Origin: an uncultured Poribacteria bacterium
GTDB taxonomy: Bacteria; Poribacteria; WGA-4E; WGA-3G
Assembly (NCBI GenBank): GCA_951828515.1
Contig: OX639992.1
Span: 310,001-374,000, forward strand
Reading direction: 5' to 3'
Length of the DNA: 64,000 bases
In this document: piece by piece, positions 53,062 through 62,545 of the stretch
Position numbering within the stretch: position 1 is the stretch's first letter
Layout of the letters: each line of letters starts with the position of its first letter
Made by a program: the position numbers and the translations under genes
Notes under the pieces: generated by a model
The model's input: the letters and a program-made list of their open reading frames with translations, nothing else
The model's database searches: none
What the model was told of the DNA's origin: nothing

Positions 53062-54234
53062 TTGCGCCACTTGCACGATGAGTTGAATATCTGTGGCGTT
53101 GTGCGAAATCATTTCATTGCCCTTTGTATGCGATACTATCGCCGATATGGCAAAGGGATTTCCTATAAGAAAATGTCTGCTCATTTGACGAAACTTAAGA
53201 AACTTGAGAAGTATCAGCATTGGAATATCCCTTACGCATGGGCATTACAAAATGTCCTAAAACGATTAGCACAAAGTTTCCGTGAAATGAAAACACTTGG
53301 TAGAGGTCATCCGCAGTTCAAGTCGTGTAAGAAACACAAAGGTATGACCTTTCGAGGTGAACAGGTTAAGTTCGAGTATCTTCTACCGAAGCAGAAAAAC
53401 GAAAGAAACCACCCAACGTATCGTATTCGTCTCAACGGACGTTGGTATCGTTTTGCCCTACACAGACCGATGGAAGGTCGCATTGTGCAGGTGCAAGTTA
53501 CACGAGACGCCCTCGGGGACGTGTATATCACCCTCACAGAAGCATGCACGGAAGTCAAACCCGAACCCAAGACAGGTAAAGCTGAAGGGTTCGACTTTGG
53601 TATCAAAGACTTCTTGACTGGTAGTGACGAACACCGATATACCTCTCCAATGTTCTACGAACACAACGCTGATAAGTTAGCGAAAGCACAACAGGCACAT
53701 TCCCGCAAGGTTAGAGGTTCTCATAACAGAGAGCGAGAACGCAAGAACGTTGCGCGTATGCATAAGAAGACTGAAAATCAGAGAACAGACCACCACTGGA
53801 AACTCGCCATAGAGGTGTGCGAAAAGTTTGATGTGCTGTTCTTTGAAGATCTGAACCTTGAGGGTATGAAACGCCTGTGGGGAAAACAGATATCTGACCT
53901 TGCTTTCGGTGAGTTCCTGCAGAAACTCAAACACCAAGTCCGTAAGCGTCTGCGTTGTGTGTTGAAGATTGACCGCTGGTCTCCGACAAGTCAGTGCTGC
54001 TCTGTTTGTGATCAGAAAAATGAAACCCTCACGTTAGCAGCCCGTCATTGGCAATGTCCGAAGTGTGAGACACACCTCGACCGTGACCAGAACGCTGCTA
54101 TGAATATTCTTAAGGAAGGGGTAGCTTCCTTTGGCTTAGGAGTCGTCAGACCGATTGTCCTGTTCAACAGGATTGTTGGCACCTCCGTTGAAGCGACCAG
54201 TCCGCTTCTGAAATCCACAAATGCTTTCGCATAA
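53062..54234 (+). CDS. tnpB: TnpB-type RNA-guided nuclease, solo, N-terminus uncertain
   Basis: About 390 residues. Catalytic Asp in GFDFGIKDFL (about 177), Glu in LFFEDLNLEGM (about 260), a CSVCDQKNE...CPKCETH zinc knuckle and last Asp in LDRDQNAAMNI are all present. There is no ATG near the start: the given start is TTG 53062, with CTG 53023 an alternative, and TGA 53014 closes the frame. Homologs usually have a further beta strand before RHLHDELNICG, so the N-terminus may be slightly cut. It differs strongly from the TnpB at 27221, so the two elements are unrelated arrivals. Confidence 0.85.
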   Translation: MRHLHDELNICGVVRNHFIALCMRYYRRYGKGISYKKMSAHLTKLKKLEKYQHWNIPYAWALQNVLKRLAQSFREMKTLGRGHPQFKSCKKHKGMTFRGEQVKFEYLLPKQKNERNHPTYRIRLNGRWYRFALHRPMEGRIVQVQVTRDALGDVYITLTEACTEVKPEPKTGKAEGFDFGIKDFLTGSDEHRYTSPMFYEHNADKLAKAQQAHSRKVRGSHNRERERKNVARMHKKTENQRTDHHWKLAIEVCEKFDVLFFEDLNLEGMKRLWGKQISDLAFGEFLQKLKHQVRKRLRCVLKIDRWSPTSQCCSVCDQKNETLTLAARHWQCPKCETHLDRDQNAAMNILKEGVASFGLGVVRPIVLFNRIVGTSVEATSPLLKSTNAFA

Positions 54235-54267
54235 CATTGCGGAAGCCCCCGAATTCATTCGGGGGTC
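54110..54267 (+). ncRNA. Probable omega-RNA / right end of the second TnpB element
   Basis: The 3' part of the gene and its tail carry stems such as GTCCTGTTCAACAGGA, and end with GGAAGCCCCCGAATTCATTC then GGGGG (54241-54265). This GAAGCCCCCG hairpin is the usual right-end structure of this TnpB type, so the guide would start near 54268. The 146 bases from there to 54413 show nothing else. Confidence 0.55.
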
Positions 54268-54413
54268 TATCACGAGCATGAAGATTTTCGCGGTTCATAA
54301 TCGAAAAGGTCCTCCCCAGTAGCGTCCATACGGTTTCAAGTGGATATGAAAAACGGCTCAAACCAAGTTATTACTGGATTCAAGCCGATTTGGAAAATGT
54401 CTAATATTTACGC

Positions 54414-55112
54414 TTATCGGGCGTTTTTGATGCTTCCCCATGTGGTTGTGAGCTTGGCTTTAGGGTCTACGGCGGTAAGATTCGCATCGCCGAAGTACTC
54501 AATTTCGCCAATTTGAAAGTACGCCCCAGACGGGTTCGATGCCGTGTCTAAAGTAACATGCCGAAAAAACCGATACCCGGTGGTTTGAACTTCAAAATCT
54601 TCCCCTGCCTCAAAAAGGACGACTTGCAGTCGCTGATCCCAAAAGCCATCCCCGTCGTGAGCAAAGATGGTCGTAAATTCCTCGCCGTCATTCGACCCCT
54701 GAACTTCCCACACTGTAGGGTCCCTCGCAGGAACATCGTTCGCTGAAGATAAGGTGAAGTGTGTCAATGCGTACGGCTCCTCAAACTCAGCTGTCACGTG
54801 TAAACCTTCATCCGGAATGCCACCCCCAAGTCCGCAGCACCATTTGTCATTGCTGGGACCAAGGCGGTTATCGAAGACGTTAAACGCAAATTCCCCGCCC
54901 GCGAATCCGGGTTCATCGTTGGCTGAGAAAATGGCGTTGTAACCTTCATCTGATTCAGGATCACCATCGTCTTCTGGGTCGGTTAGGTCGCCTCCTAACA
55001 GTGAATCTGTTCCTGTTCCCAAGACTTCCTCCGCCTGTGCCATGTCGCTCGTGCTGATAACACAATAGGTTATCATCAACACAAATCCTGCTAATACCAT
55101 CATAATTTTCAT
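54414..55112 (-). CDS. Secreted discoidin (F5/8 type C)-like protein
   Basis: A 232-residue protein from ATG 55112 (AGGAGG site); a TTG nine bases upstream is rejected. The signal peptide MKIMMVLAGFVLMITYCVIS ends near AQA. The mature part has a beta-sandwich pattern (FNVFDNRLGPSNDKWCC, TVWEVQGSNDGEEFTTIF, GYRFFRHVTLD, FQIGEIEYFG) typical of discoidin-like carbohydrate-binding domains. The C-terminus ends VDPKAKLTTTWGSIKNAR, possibly an export or anchoring tail. It is probably surface-associated, binding polysaccharide. Confidence 0.75.
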   Translation of the reverse strand: MKIMMVLAGFVLMITYCVISTSDMAQAEEVLGTGTDSLLGGDLTDPEDDGDPESDEGYNAIFSANDEPGFAGGEFAFNVFDNRLGPSNDKWCCGLGGGIPDEGLHVTAEFEEPYALTHFTLSSANDVPARDPTVWEVQGSNDGEEFTTIFAHDGDGFWDQRLQVVLFEAGEDFEVQTTGYRFFRHVTLDTASNPSGAYFQIGEIEYFGDANLTAVDPKAKLTTTWGSIKNAR

Positions 55113-55147
55113 GCCGTTCAACCTCCTAAAGTTTTTAACCTTGAGGT

Positions 55148-55176
55148 ATTATACCGCATCTTCTACTCTTTGCCAA
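55148..55176 (-). promoter_or_regulatory. Promoter of the discoidin-like gene
   Basis: On the minus strand TTGGCA (55171-55176), 17 bases and TATAAT (55148-55153). It is a near copy of 52834-52862 and lies directly after the hsdM stop. Confidence 0.75.
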
Positions 55177-55181
55177 GCAAA

Positions 55182-56909
55182 TTACAACCCCAACACCTCA
55201 TTCAGCAAGCCTTCACTTTTCCGCTCGAGTGCCAACAATTCGTCCGTGATTTCCTTCAGGGACCGCAGCGGCGTGTACTGGTAGAAATACCGATTGAAGT
55301 TGATTTCGTAGCCCACCTTATCCTTCTTTCTATCCAGCCAACTGTCAGGCAGATGCGGTTTCACTTCTCGTTGGTAATAATCGTTAACATCGTCCGTGAG
55401 GGGCACGCGCTCAGCGTCTCGCAACTTGGTATCCGGTTTCGGATTGCCCTTTTTGTCCCGAACGACATCCGCTGTCTCCTCGTCAATGAGCGGTCTCTCA
55501 ACCGTTACCTTCGTGTAGCCGAAAAAGTCGTTTGGATAGATTTTGGAGTGTTCGGTCTCTTCAAAGTCGGTATAGAGTTCTACGATGTGACGGATATGGC
55601 TATCGGAAATGAGAGCGTTTTTGTCTCCGAGATTTCTTTTCATCTCGTCGTGGAAGTCAACGGCGTTGATGAGTTGGATCTTCCCCTGTCTCGCCTCCGA
55701 TTTTCGATTCGTCAAGATCCAGATATAGGTGGAAATACCGGTATTGAAGAACAACTTTTCAGGCAGTGCGATGATACACTCCAGCCAGTCGTTTTCGATA
55801 ATCCACCGTCGGATTTCACTCTCGCCGCTACCGGCATCCCCCGTAAAGAGCGGCGACCCGTTAAAGACAATTCCCACCCGACTCCCGCGATTCTCCATCT
55901 TGGAGAGCATGTGTTGCAGGAACAGTAACGCCCCATCGGAGGTGCGCGGTGCCCCTGCTGAGAACCTACCGGTGGCGGTCTGCGCTTCCGCTTTCACCGC
56001 CGTCTCGTCGGATTTCCAACTCACACCGAAGGGCGGATTGGTTATCATATAATCGAAACGTTGCCCTTGAAATTGGTCGTCGGAGAGACTCGAACCGTGT
56101 CGAATATTGTCGGGATCCTCGCCGGTAATGAGCATATCCGACTTGCAGATTGCGTAGGTCTGCGCGTTCAACTCCTGACCCAACAGCCGAATGTCGGCAT
56201 CCGGATTAATCTGTTCGCGGAAGTACTCCTTCCCAATCGTTAACATGCCGCCTGTTCCGCAACATGGATCGAAGATGCTGCGGATAATCCCCTGCCCGCG
56301 CAAATCCTCGCCGTGTTCCGCAAATAACAACGAAACCAACAACCGCACGACATCCCGCGGCGTGTAGTGTTCCCCACTCGTCTCGTTGGACATCTCCGAG
56401 AATCGGCGGAGCAGTTCCTCAAAGACCTGTCCCATCGTGTGGTTGTCCACCTGATTCGGGTGCAGATCGATTTCGGTGAACTTATCGCAGAAGATGAACA
56501 AACGGTTATTTCTCTCCAATCGCTCAATAAACTGATCAAGATTGAAGTTTTCAATGATGTCGCGCACGTCTTGACTGAACCCGCCGAGGTAGTTTTCAAA
56601 ATTGAGGCGGATGTTGTTCGCGTCCTCTTTCAGTCGAGCGAGATCGTATTGGGAGGTGTTGTAGAAGCTGGTGCCTGTCGCTTGCCGAATAATCGGTGGG
56701 AGCTGATCTTCCGGTACTAAGTCTTTAAACTGATTGTAGGTATTGATGGCTTCCTCTTTTCGTCCGTCCTCATCTAAGATACAGTCCAATCGGCGTAGCA
56801 CCAGAAACGGCATCGTGATGTCGCCATATTCGTGCGGTTTGAAGAGTCCGCGCAGCACATCGTCTGCAACAGTCCAAACCAGATGTGCCAGTTCTTGATA
56901 ATTCGCCAC
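55182..56909 (-). CDS. hsdM: Type I restriction-modification DNA methyltransferase subunit
   Basis: A 575-residue N6-adenine methyltransferase. An N-terminal helical HsdM_N domain (ELAHLVWTVADDVLRGLFKP) comes first. The SAM-binding motif is FDPCCGTGGM (about 214-223) and the catalytic motif is NPPFGVSW (about 288-295). The C-terminus interacts with HsdS. It appears intact. Cargo genes now lie between it and hsdS. With an intact hsdS and a gutted hsdR, the system probably methylates but cannot restrict. Confidence 0.93.
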   Translation of the reverse strand: MANYQELAHLVWTVADDVLRGLFKPHEYGDITMPFLVLRRLDCILDEDGRKEEAINTYNQFKDLVPEDQLPPIIRQATGTSFYNTSQYDLARLKEDANNIRLNFENYLGGFSQDVRDIIENFNLDQFIERLERNNRLFIFCDKFTEIDLHPNQVDNHTMGQVFEELLRRFSEMSNETSGEHYTPRDVVRLLVSLLFAEHGEDLRGQGIIRSIFDPCCGTGGMLTIGKEYFREQINPDADIRLLGQELNAQTYAICKSDMLITGEDPDNIRHGSSLSDDQFQGQRFDYMITNPPFGVSWKSDETAVKAEAQTATGRFSAGAPRTSDGALLFLQHMLSKMENRGSRVGIVFNGSPLFTGDAGSGESEIRRWIIENDWLECIIALPEKLFFNTGISTYIWILTNRKSEARQGKIQLINAVDFHDEMKRNLGDKNALISDSHIRHIVELYTDFEETEHSKIYPNDFFGYTKVTVERPLIDEETADVVRDKKGNPKPDTKLRDAERVPLTDDVNDYYQREVKPHLPDSWLDRKKDKVGYEINFNRYFYQYTPLRSLKEITDELLALERKSEGLLNEVLGL

Positions 56910-56964
56910 GTGTCTCCTTCTCTTTGTAATAACCTAATACCAAATCTGAAAAATAAAGTCAGGC

Positions 56965-57165
56965 ATCGGGAATCGGAGTTCCCTCCTACAAGAGAGGGCA
57001 GTTATCATTGACATATGGGAGAAGTGGCATCGAGGATTACAAAGACTGTTCCCGAAATGCTTACTGTGAAATTTCTAAGGGTTTATGTTCTTGGACCCTT
57101 CTTCGCGCTCGCGACTCTCTCAATCCTGCCCATCCTTGAACCCTGTAAATCCTGATTCAGACACC
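56965..57165. repeat. Dispersed repeats between hsdM and bioD
   Basis: ATCGGGAATCGGAGTTCCCT then CCTACA lies at about 56966-56992, and CCTGTAAATCCTGATTCAGA C at about 57140-57163. These belong to the same families as 33017 and 14396. No gene lies between 56910 and 57241. Confidence 0.7.
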
Positions 57166-57184
57166 TGATGACCGAACCCTCTAA

Positions 57185-57934
<750 letters not shown>

Positions 57935-57935
57935 T

Positions 57936-59339
57936 ATGGAGATAAAAACGGCGATTGTACTCGCCGCAGGATTAGGACGTAAGGTGTGGCCCTACGGGGA
58001 GTTTCGACAGAAATGCACCCTCCCCGTCGCCAACACCCCAATCGTTCGCCGAGTCGTAGAGAATCTGATTGAGGCCGGATGTGAGCGGATCGTTGTGGTG
58101 GTGGGACATTACGCGCAACAGGTGCGCGGCACACTCGCCGATATACCAAACGTTACCTTTGTTACACAGCACCCGATTGACGGCACTGCGAGTGCTGTGT
58201 TAACCGCATTAGAATATGTCGAAGATGAAGAACCGTTCCTCGTCACTTATGGGGATATTGTAACCATCCCTGACAATTTTCGTAACTTAATTAGGGGTTT
58301 TTATACCCACAACACGGAAGCGGCGGCATTGGTGCAACCGCTCGGCAATGAAGATCCAAGCGATTGGCTTTGTGGTAGTATTAACACAAAAGAGGTAGAG
58401 GGCAATAGTGTCACAAAACTTACCGGTATTGAGGGCCACCCTCGCGGGGGTTCATATCGGCTCTGTGGTGTCTACGCCTTTGGTCCTACAGCGACCCCTT
58501 ACCTTTTAAGGAACCCTGGGATCGTTACAAGGGTGCCTGTCGGCGGAATGCCGCCACCCGAATCCGAGATTGCGCAATCCATACAGCTCATGGTAGACGA
58601 GGATAGGGAAGTGTTAGCGGTTCAGACGGAGGGGTTCCTCGTCGATGTCGATAAGCCGTGGCATGTCCTGGAAGCGAACAACCGGTTGGTCGATCACCTC
58701 GCGGCACAGGTCACGGAAGACCAAATTGCGGCGGGTGCCAAAATCTCAGATGCGGCTGAAATCAACGGACACGTCGTTCTGGGGAAAAACTCCGTTATCG
58801 GGCCGCGCGTCGTTGTCAATGGGACACTCATTGCGGGGGCAAACAACAACATAACGAACGGTGCGATTTTACACGGAAATATCTTCGTTGGAGACCAGTG
58901 CAGGATTAGCGATTACTGCGATGTCGGCAGTACCGCCATTGGAAATCGGTGTATCATCGGTCACGGTGCTGAGATGGCGGGCGTGTTGTTTGATAAAGTC
59001 TACCTCTACCACTATTGTGAGATGTCTGGCGTTTTCGGATGCGCGACGGATATAGGTGCCGCGACGGTGTGTGGAACCCTCCGCTTCGATGATGGGGATA
59101 CACCGATGCGGGTGGAGGGTCGTTACGAAGTACCATCTTACGGCGCGAACGCGACCTATATGGGTGACTATTGTCGGACGGGTGTCAATGCGATTATTAT
59201 GCCGGGGAGACGCATTGGATCTTACAGTGTCGTGGGACCAGGGGTTATCCTCTATGACGATGTACCGAGCAAAACAATGATCATGGCAAAACAGGAGTTG
59301 GTATCGAAGCCTTGGGGACCGGAGCGATATGGCTGGTAA
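57936..59339 (+). CDS. GlmU-like sugar nucleotidyltransferase with left-handed beta-helix
   Basis: A 467-residue two-domain protein. The N-terminal nucleotidyltransferase domain starts IVLAAGLGRKVWPYGEF, where relatives have GxGTRMxP, and continues RQKCTLPVANTPIVRRVVENL in place of PKxLxPV. VTYGDIVTIPDNF holds the metal-binding Asp. The C-terminal part (about 250-440) is a hexapeptide-repeat helix (GKNSVIGPRVVVNGTLIAGA, CIIGHGAEMAGVLF). Its likely role is making or modifying an NDP-sugar for the envelope. It is one base from bioD, so they form one transcription unit. Confidence 0.82.
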   Translation: MEIKTAIVLAAGLGRKVWPYGEFRQKCTLPVANTPIVRRVVENLIEAGCERIVVVVGHYAQQVRGTLADIPNVTFVTQHPIDGTASAVLTALEYVEDEEPFLVTYGDIVTIPDNFRNLIRGFYTHNTEAAALVQPLGNEDPSDWLCGSINTKEVEGNSVTKLTGIEGHPRGGSYRLCGVYAFGPTATPYLLRNPGIVTRVPVGGMPPPESEIAQSIQLMVDEDREVLAVQTEGFLVDVDKPWHVLEANNRLVDHLAAQVTEDQIAAGAKISDAAEINGHVVLGKNSVIGPRVVVNGTLIAGANNNITNGAILHGNIFVGDQCRISDYCDVGSTAIGNRCIIGHGAEMAGVLFDKVYLYHYCEMSGVFGCATDIGAATVCGTLRFDDGDTPMRVEGRYEVPSYGANATYMGDYCRTGVNAIIMPGRRIGSYSVVGPGVILYDDVPSKTMIMAKQELVSKPWGPERYGW

Positions 59340-59344
59340 TCTTT

Positions 59345-59425
59345 TATTATACCTTGCGGAGGAACAGCGGGTATTTGAACTTTGACTTGCATCCTTTAGA
59401 TCCGCCTGCGCCGTTGTTGCAGGCT
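59345..59425. repeat. Single unit of the ACCTTGCGGA...GTTGTTGCAGGC family
   Basis: TTATTATACCTTGCGGAGGA at the left and CCGCCTGCGCCGTTGTTGCA GGC at the right, with an unrelated 40-base middle. It follows the stop of the GlmU-like gene by a few bases; a GAGGCGAGG...CCTCGCC palindrome lies just beyond at about 59465. Confidence 0.85.
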
Positions 59426-59533
59426 ATAACTATAGTAAAGTTAAGAATTAATTAGACATTCCAAAGAGGCGAGGATACAATCCTCGCCAGCGGGGATGGG
59501 TGCTTGTCCACTAATTGCGGCTAATTGATGTGC

Positions 59534-59920
59534 TTAGAGAATTTCCTTTAGCAACTCGGTGAGTTCATCATTGCCATCGGCGAGTTCAAAGATTCGCTTA
59601 ATTTTTTCTTCACGGGCAGCGTCGGATTGAGATTGTGACGCTCCGTCCGGATCCCAGAGCACCTCAAGTTCCTTGGGATTGAGCCGGTCATAATTAACCT
59701 TGACAAGCGTAAACGGATAGTTTTCAGGAATAATAACGATCCAGTCAATCGTTTCACCGCGAGGGGAGTATTGCCTATCAACGGTTAACTTTGATTCCTG
59801 ATGCGGCACGTTTTTTTTAATCCACTGTTCGCGACCGAGCGAATCTGTTTCAAAATGTCCAACTTCCAGCCAATTACGTCCCGCGCCGTTGGGTTTGGTG
59901 GTAACTTCGATGCGATGCAT
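59534..59920 (-). CDS. Hypothetical protein, unknown function
   Basis: A 128-residue protein I do not recognise. It opens MHRIEVTTKPNGAGRNWLEV with a beta-rich centre (ETIDWIVIIPENYPFTLVKV), and ends in a charged helix (AAREEKIKRIFELADGNDEL). There is no signal peptide or membrane segment. It lies convergent to the GlmU-like gene and divergent from larA. The region 59921-60264 holds GCGTCAGTTGTCAGCGGTC-type short repeats only. Confidence 0.6.
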   Translation of the reverse strand: MHRIEVTTKPNGAGRNWLEVGHFETDSLGREQWIKKNVPHQESKLTVDRQYSPRGETIDWIVIIPENYPFTLVKVNYDRLNPKELEVLWDPDGASQSQSDAAREEKIKRIFELADGNDELTELLKEIL

Positions 59921-60264
59921 GTCAGTCTCACTCCGTTCTGTTTATAGATTTTTGCCCGCAATCCGTTTTGAGAATTCCACCGGTTAGATAGACAAAATTG
60001 TATTCAAAGATTTTAACACATCGTTTGAAAAAAGTCAAATATTTTATAGCAATCAGGCGTCAGTTGTCAGCGGTCGGGAATCAGGCGTCAGGCATCAGTT
60101 GTTAGTTAAGAGAGCGTTCGCGTAACGGATTGAAATCGGAATCGAGATTTTTTGCGAAAAAACGGCGTTGGCGTGCTCCTATTTTGTTTTTGTCACATCG
60201 AAACTTTCATATAGCCAGCAAATTTTGATGAAAAACCTGCAAATTATGACATAAACAAAAAAAT

Positions 60265-60293
60265 TTGCTTTTTTTATGAAAAAACGGTATAAT
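60265..60293 (+). promoter_or_regulatory. Sigma-70-type promoter for larA
   Basis: TTGCTT (60265-60270), 17 bases and TATAAT (60288-60293). The leader to ATG 60375 is about 75 bases with GAAGGGAAA near its end. Confidence 0.65.
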
Positions 60294-60374
60294 ACATGCA
60301 GGGGTTGTATTTTCCACACAAGTGATGTACCAGCATAGACAGCCCGTTTAGCCAACCTGAAGGGAAACTTTGAG

Positions 60375-61646
60375 ATGCGAGTCGAAATGCGATATGGGAC
60401 AGGAACACTACCGATTGAGATTCCCGACCAAAATATAGCCGGGGTTCTTGAAATCTCGGAAAGCGTTCCGTTGTCCGATGGAGATAGAGCCGTACAAGCG
60501 GCACTCGCTCAGCCTATCGTCTCACCTCCGTTGGCTGAGCTTGCGAAAGGTCGCGAGTCGGCATGTATTGTAATCTCTGACATAACTCGCCCCGTGCCGA
60601 ACAAAGTGATTCTCCCTCCAATACTGGAAACACTTGAACAAACTGGCATCCCACGTGAGAAAATTACTATCCTGATTGCGACGGGTATCCACCGCCCGAA
60701 CAACGCGGAAGAACTCGAAATAATGGTTGGACGCGACCTTATGGAAAGGTATCGCATCGTCAATCACTTTTCGCAGCAACCAGAAACCCACGCATATTTA
60801 GGCAGAACCCAGAACGGCACCCCAGTTCACATCGATAAAACCTATCTTGAAGCGGATTTGAAAATTATCACTGGTCTGATTGAGCCACACTTGATGGCAG
60901 GTTACTCTGGCGGTAGGAAGGCTATCTGTCCAGGAATCGCCTCGATTGAGACAATGAAGGTGATGCACGGTCCCGAATTGATGGAACACCCAAAATCTTC
61001 TGTGGGCATCTTGGAAGGAAATCCGTTTCACTTAGAAGCCACAGAAATTGCGCTGATGGCTGGGGCTGACTTTAATCTGAACGTTGCGATTGATAAGGAC
61101 CGTCAAATCACAGGTGTTTTCGCAGGCGACATGGTTGAATCTCACCGTGTCGGTGCAGCGTTTGTCGAAAGACACGCCAGGGTTACACTACCTGCGGCGG
61201 CAGATGCCGTCGTTGTTTCCAGTGCGGGTTACCCGTTAGATACAACCTTCTATCAAGCAGTCAAAGGCTTGCTGACCGCCGTTGAAATTGTGAAACAGGG
61301 CGGCAGTATCTTGCTCGTTGCGGCATGCAGCGAAGGTATCGGTAGCAAGCCGTTTACAGATCTGATTTTCAAAACCGATGATTTAACTGCATTTGTGCAA
61401 GGACTTTACAACCCGACAAATTTTGTCATCGATCAATGGCAATTAGAAGAGTTGGCAAAGGTTGCGAGGAAAGCAGACATCTATTTCTACACCGATGGAA
61501 TCCCGTATCATCAACGTGTAAAATTGTTCGTGCATCCTTTGAAAAGTGCGCAAGAAGGTATCGAAGAGATTCTAACCCGATACGGGGCAGATACTCAAAT
61601 TGCAGTGATTCCCGAGGGACCTTACGTCTTAGCTCAGTTAGAATAG
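60375..61646 (+). CDS. larA: LarA-family nickel-pincer racemase
   Basis: A 423-residue protein of LarA length. Catalytic and cofactor-binding marks are ATGIHRP (His near 108), IEPHLMAGYSGGRKAICPG (His near 173 and the Lys near 184 that carries the nickel-pincer nucleotide), and SSAGYPLDTTFYQAVKG. LarA homologs racemise or epimerise 2-hydroxyacids; lactate is the type substrate, but many homologs use others. The cofactor genes larB, larC and larE are not in the window. Confidence 0.88.
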   Translation: MRVEMRYGTGTLPIEIPDQNIAGVLEISESVPLSDGDRAVQAALAQPIVSPPLAELAKGRESACIVISDITRPVPNKVILPPILETLEQTGIPREKITILIATGIHRPNNAEELEIMVGRDLMERYRIVNHFSQQPETHAYLGRTQNGTPVHIDKTYLEADLKIITGLIEPHLMAGYSGGRKAICPGIASIETMKVMHGPELMEHPKSSVGILEGNPFHLEATEIALMAGADFNLNVAIDKDRQITGVFAGDMVESHRVGAAFVERHARVTLPAAADAVVVSSAGYPLDTTFYQAVKGLLTAVEIVKQGGSILLVAACSEGIGSKPFTDLIFKTDDLTAFVQGLYNPTNFVIDQWQLEELAKVARKADIYFYTDGIPYHQRVKLFVHPLKSAQEGIEEILTRYGADTQIAVIPEGPYVLAQLE

Positions 61647-61677
61647 CGGTCAGTGGTTAGCAGTCAGCAGTCAGCAA
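61645..61677. repeat. GCGGTCAGTGGTTAGCAGTC short repeats
   Basis: A short tract of the CAGTCAGC class follows larA. The rest of 61678-61856 shows nothing I can name; AAGGAAG precedes the minC start. Confidence 0.6.
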
Positions 61678-61856
61678 AGGAAGTTTGCGAGTGCTCGTCC
61701 GTTGCGAAGTAGTAAAATGTGCTAAAGTTTGAAGGTTGACAAGTTATGACCCCTTCATTAACTTTACAGATTTTAGTCCACTTTGAAACACTCTTGTCGA
61801 TAGCCGATTGTTGAAGGCTGATAGCCAATGCCGACTGCCATTAAGGAAGTAGAAGA

Positions 61857-62528
61857 ATGGCAAACTCTATTGTGGCTCTCAGAGCATACAGGGATGGTTT
61901 GCACCTGATTATCAGGCCCCATCTGTCCATCGAGGAAGTTGAAGAGGCGATTCAACAGGAAATCACCCGGATGAATCAACCTTTAATTGGGGCATCTGTG
62001 CAGATTGATCTGAAGTGTCCGACCTTGAAAGAGGAGGAAATGGCGTATTTAACGTCGAAGCTTCAGGAGACTTACAATTTGACAGTCAGGAGTATTGAAG
62101 CCGTTGATGAACAAGTGCCTCCGCCTATTGCCGCCGCGCCAACGACGCACGCAATTGCGCAATCAACAGATACATCGAACAATCGTGATAGCGAACCTTC
62201 AAAGATTATACCGTATACAATTCGCTCGGGACAGGCAGAAAATTTCCCACAAGGAAGTCTCATTATCTACGGCGATGTCAATTCGGGTGCGGAAATAAGA
62301 GCTGGTGGAGATATTGTTGTGCTTGGCGCGTTACGCGGCAACGCACATGCGGGTATAAATGGCAGGCTTTCCGCTGTGGTCATCGCCATGGATTTAGTGC
62401 CTGTACAACTCCAAATCGGTAACTTTACAAATCGACGAACCATTAACCAGAAACCCCGAGGGTATCCAGAAATTGCGCGTATCGGGGTAGAAGATGTAAT
62501 TATTGTTGAAAAATTTGTTAAATTTTAA
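61857..62528 (+). CDS. minC: Septum-site-determining protein MinC
   Basis: A 223-residue MinC. The N-terminal FtsZ-inhibiting domain (about 1-85: GLHLIIRPHLSIEEVEEAI) is joined by a Pro/Thr linker (about 86-115) to the C-terminal beta-helix that binds MinD. The latter shows SGAEIRAGGDIVVLGALRGN and AHAGINGRLSAVVIAMDLVP. It blocks FtsZ assembly at the poles. It is the first gene of a complete minCDE operon; minD follows after 17 bases with GGAGGT. Confidence 0.94.
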   Translation: MANSIVALRAYRDGLHLIIRPHLSIEEVEEAIQQEITRMNQPLIGASVQIDLKCPTLKEEEMAYLTSKLQETYNLTVRSIEAVDEQVPPPIAAAPTTHAIAQSTDTSNNRDSEPSKIIPYTIRSGQAENFPQGSLIIYGDVNSGAEIRAGGDIVVLGALRGNAHAGINGRLSAVVIAMDLVPVQLQIGNFTNRRTINQKPRGYPEIARIGVEDVIIVEKFVKF

Positions 62529-62545
62529 CATAGGAGGTTCGGGTT

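Noticed and set aside
61740-61775. Promoter for minCDE beginning with TTGACA at about 61736
   Set aside because: No acceptable -10 box lies at the right distance, so it was not listed.
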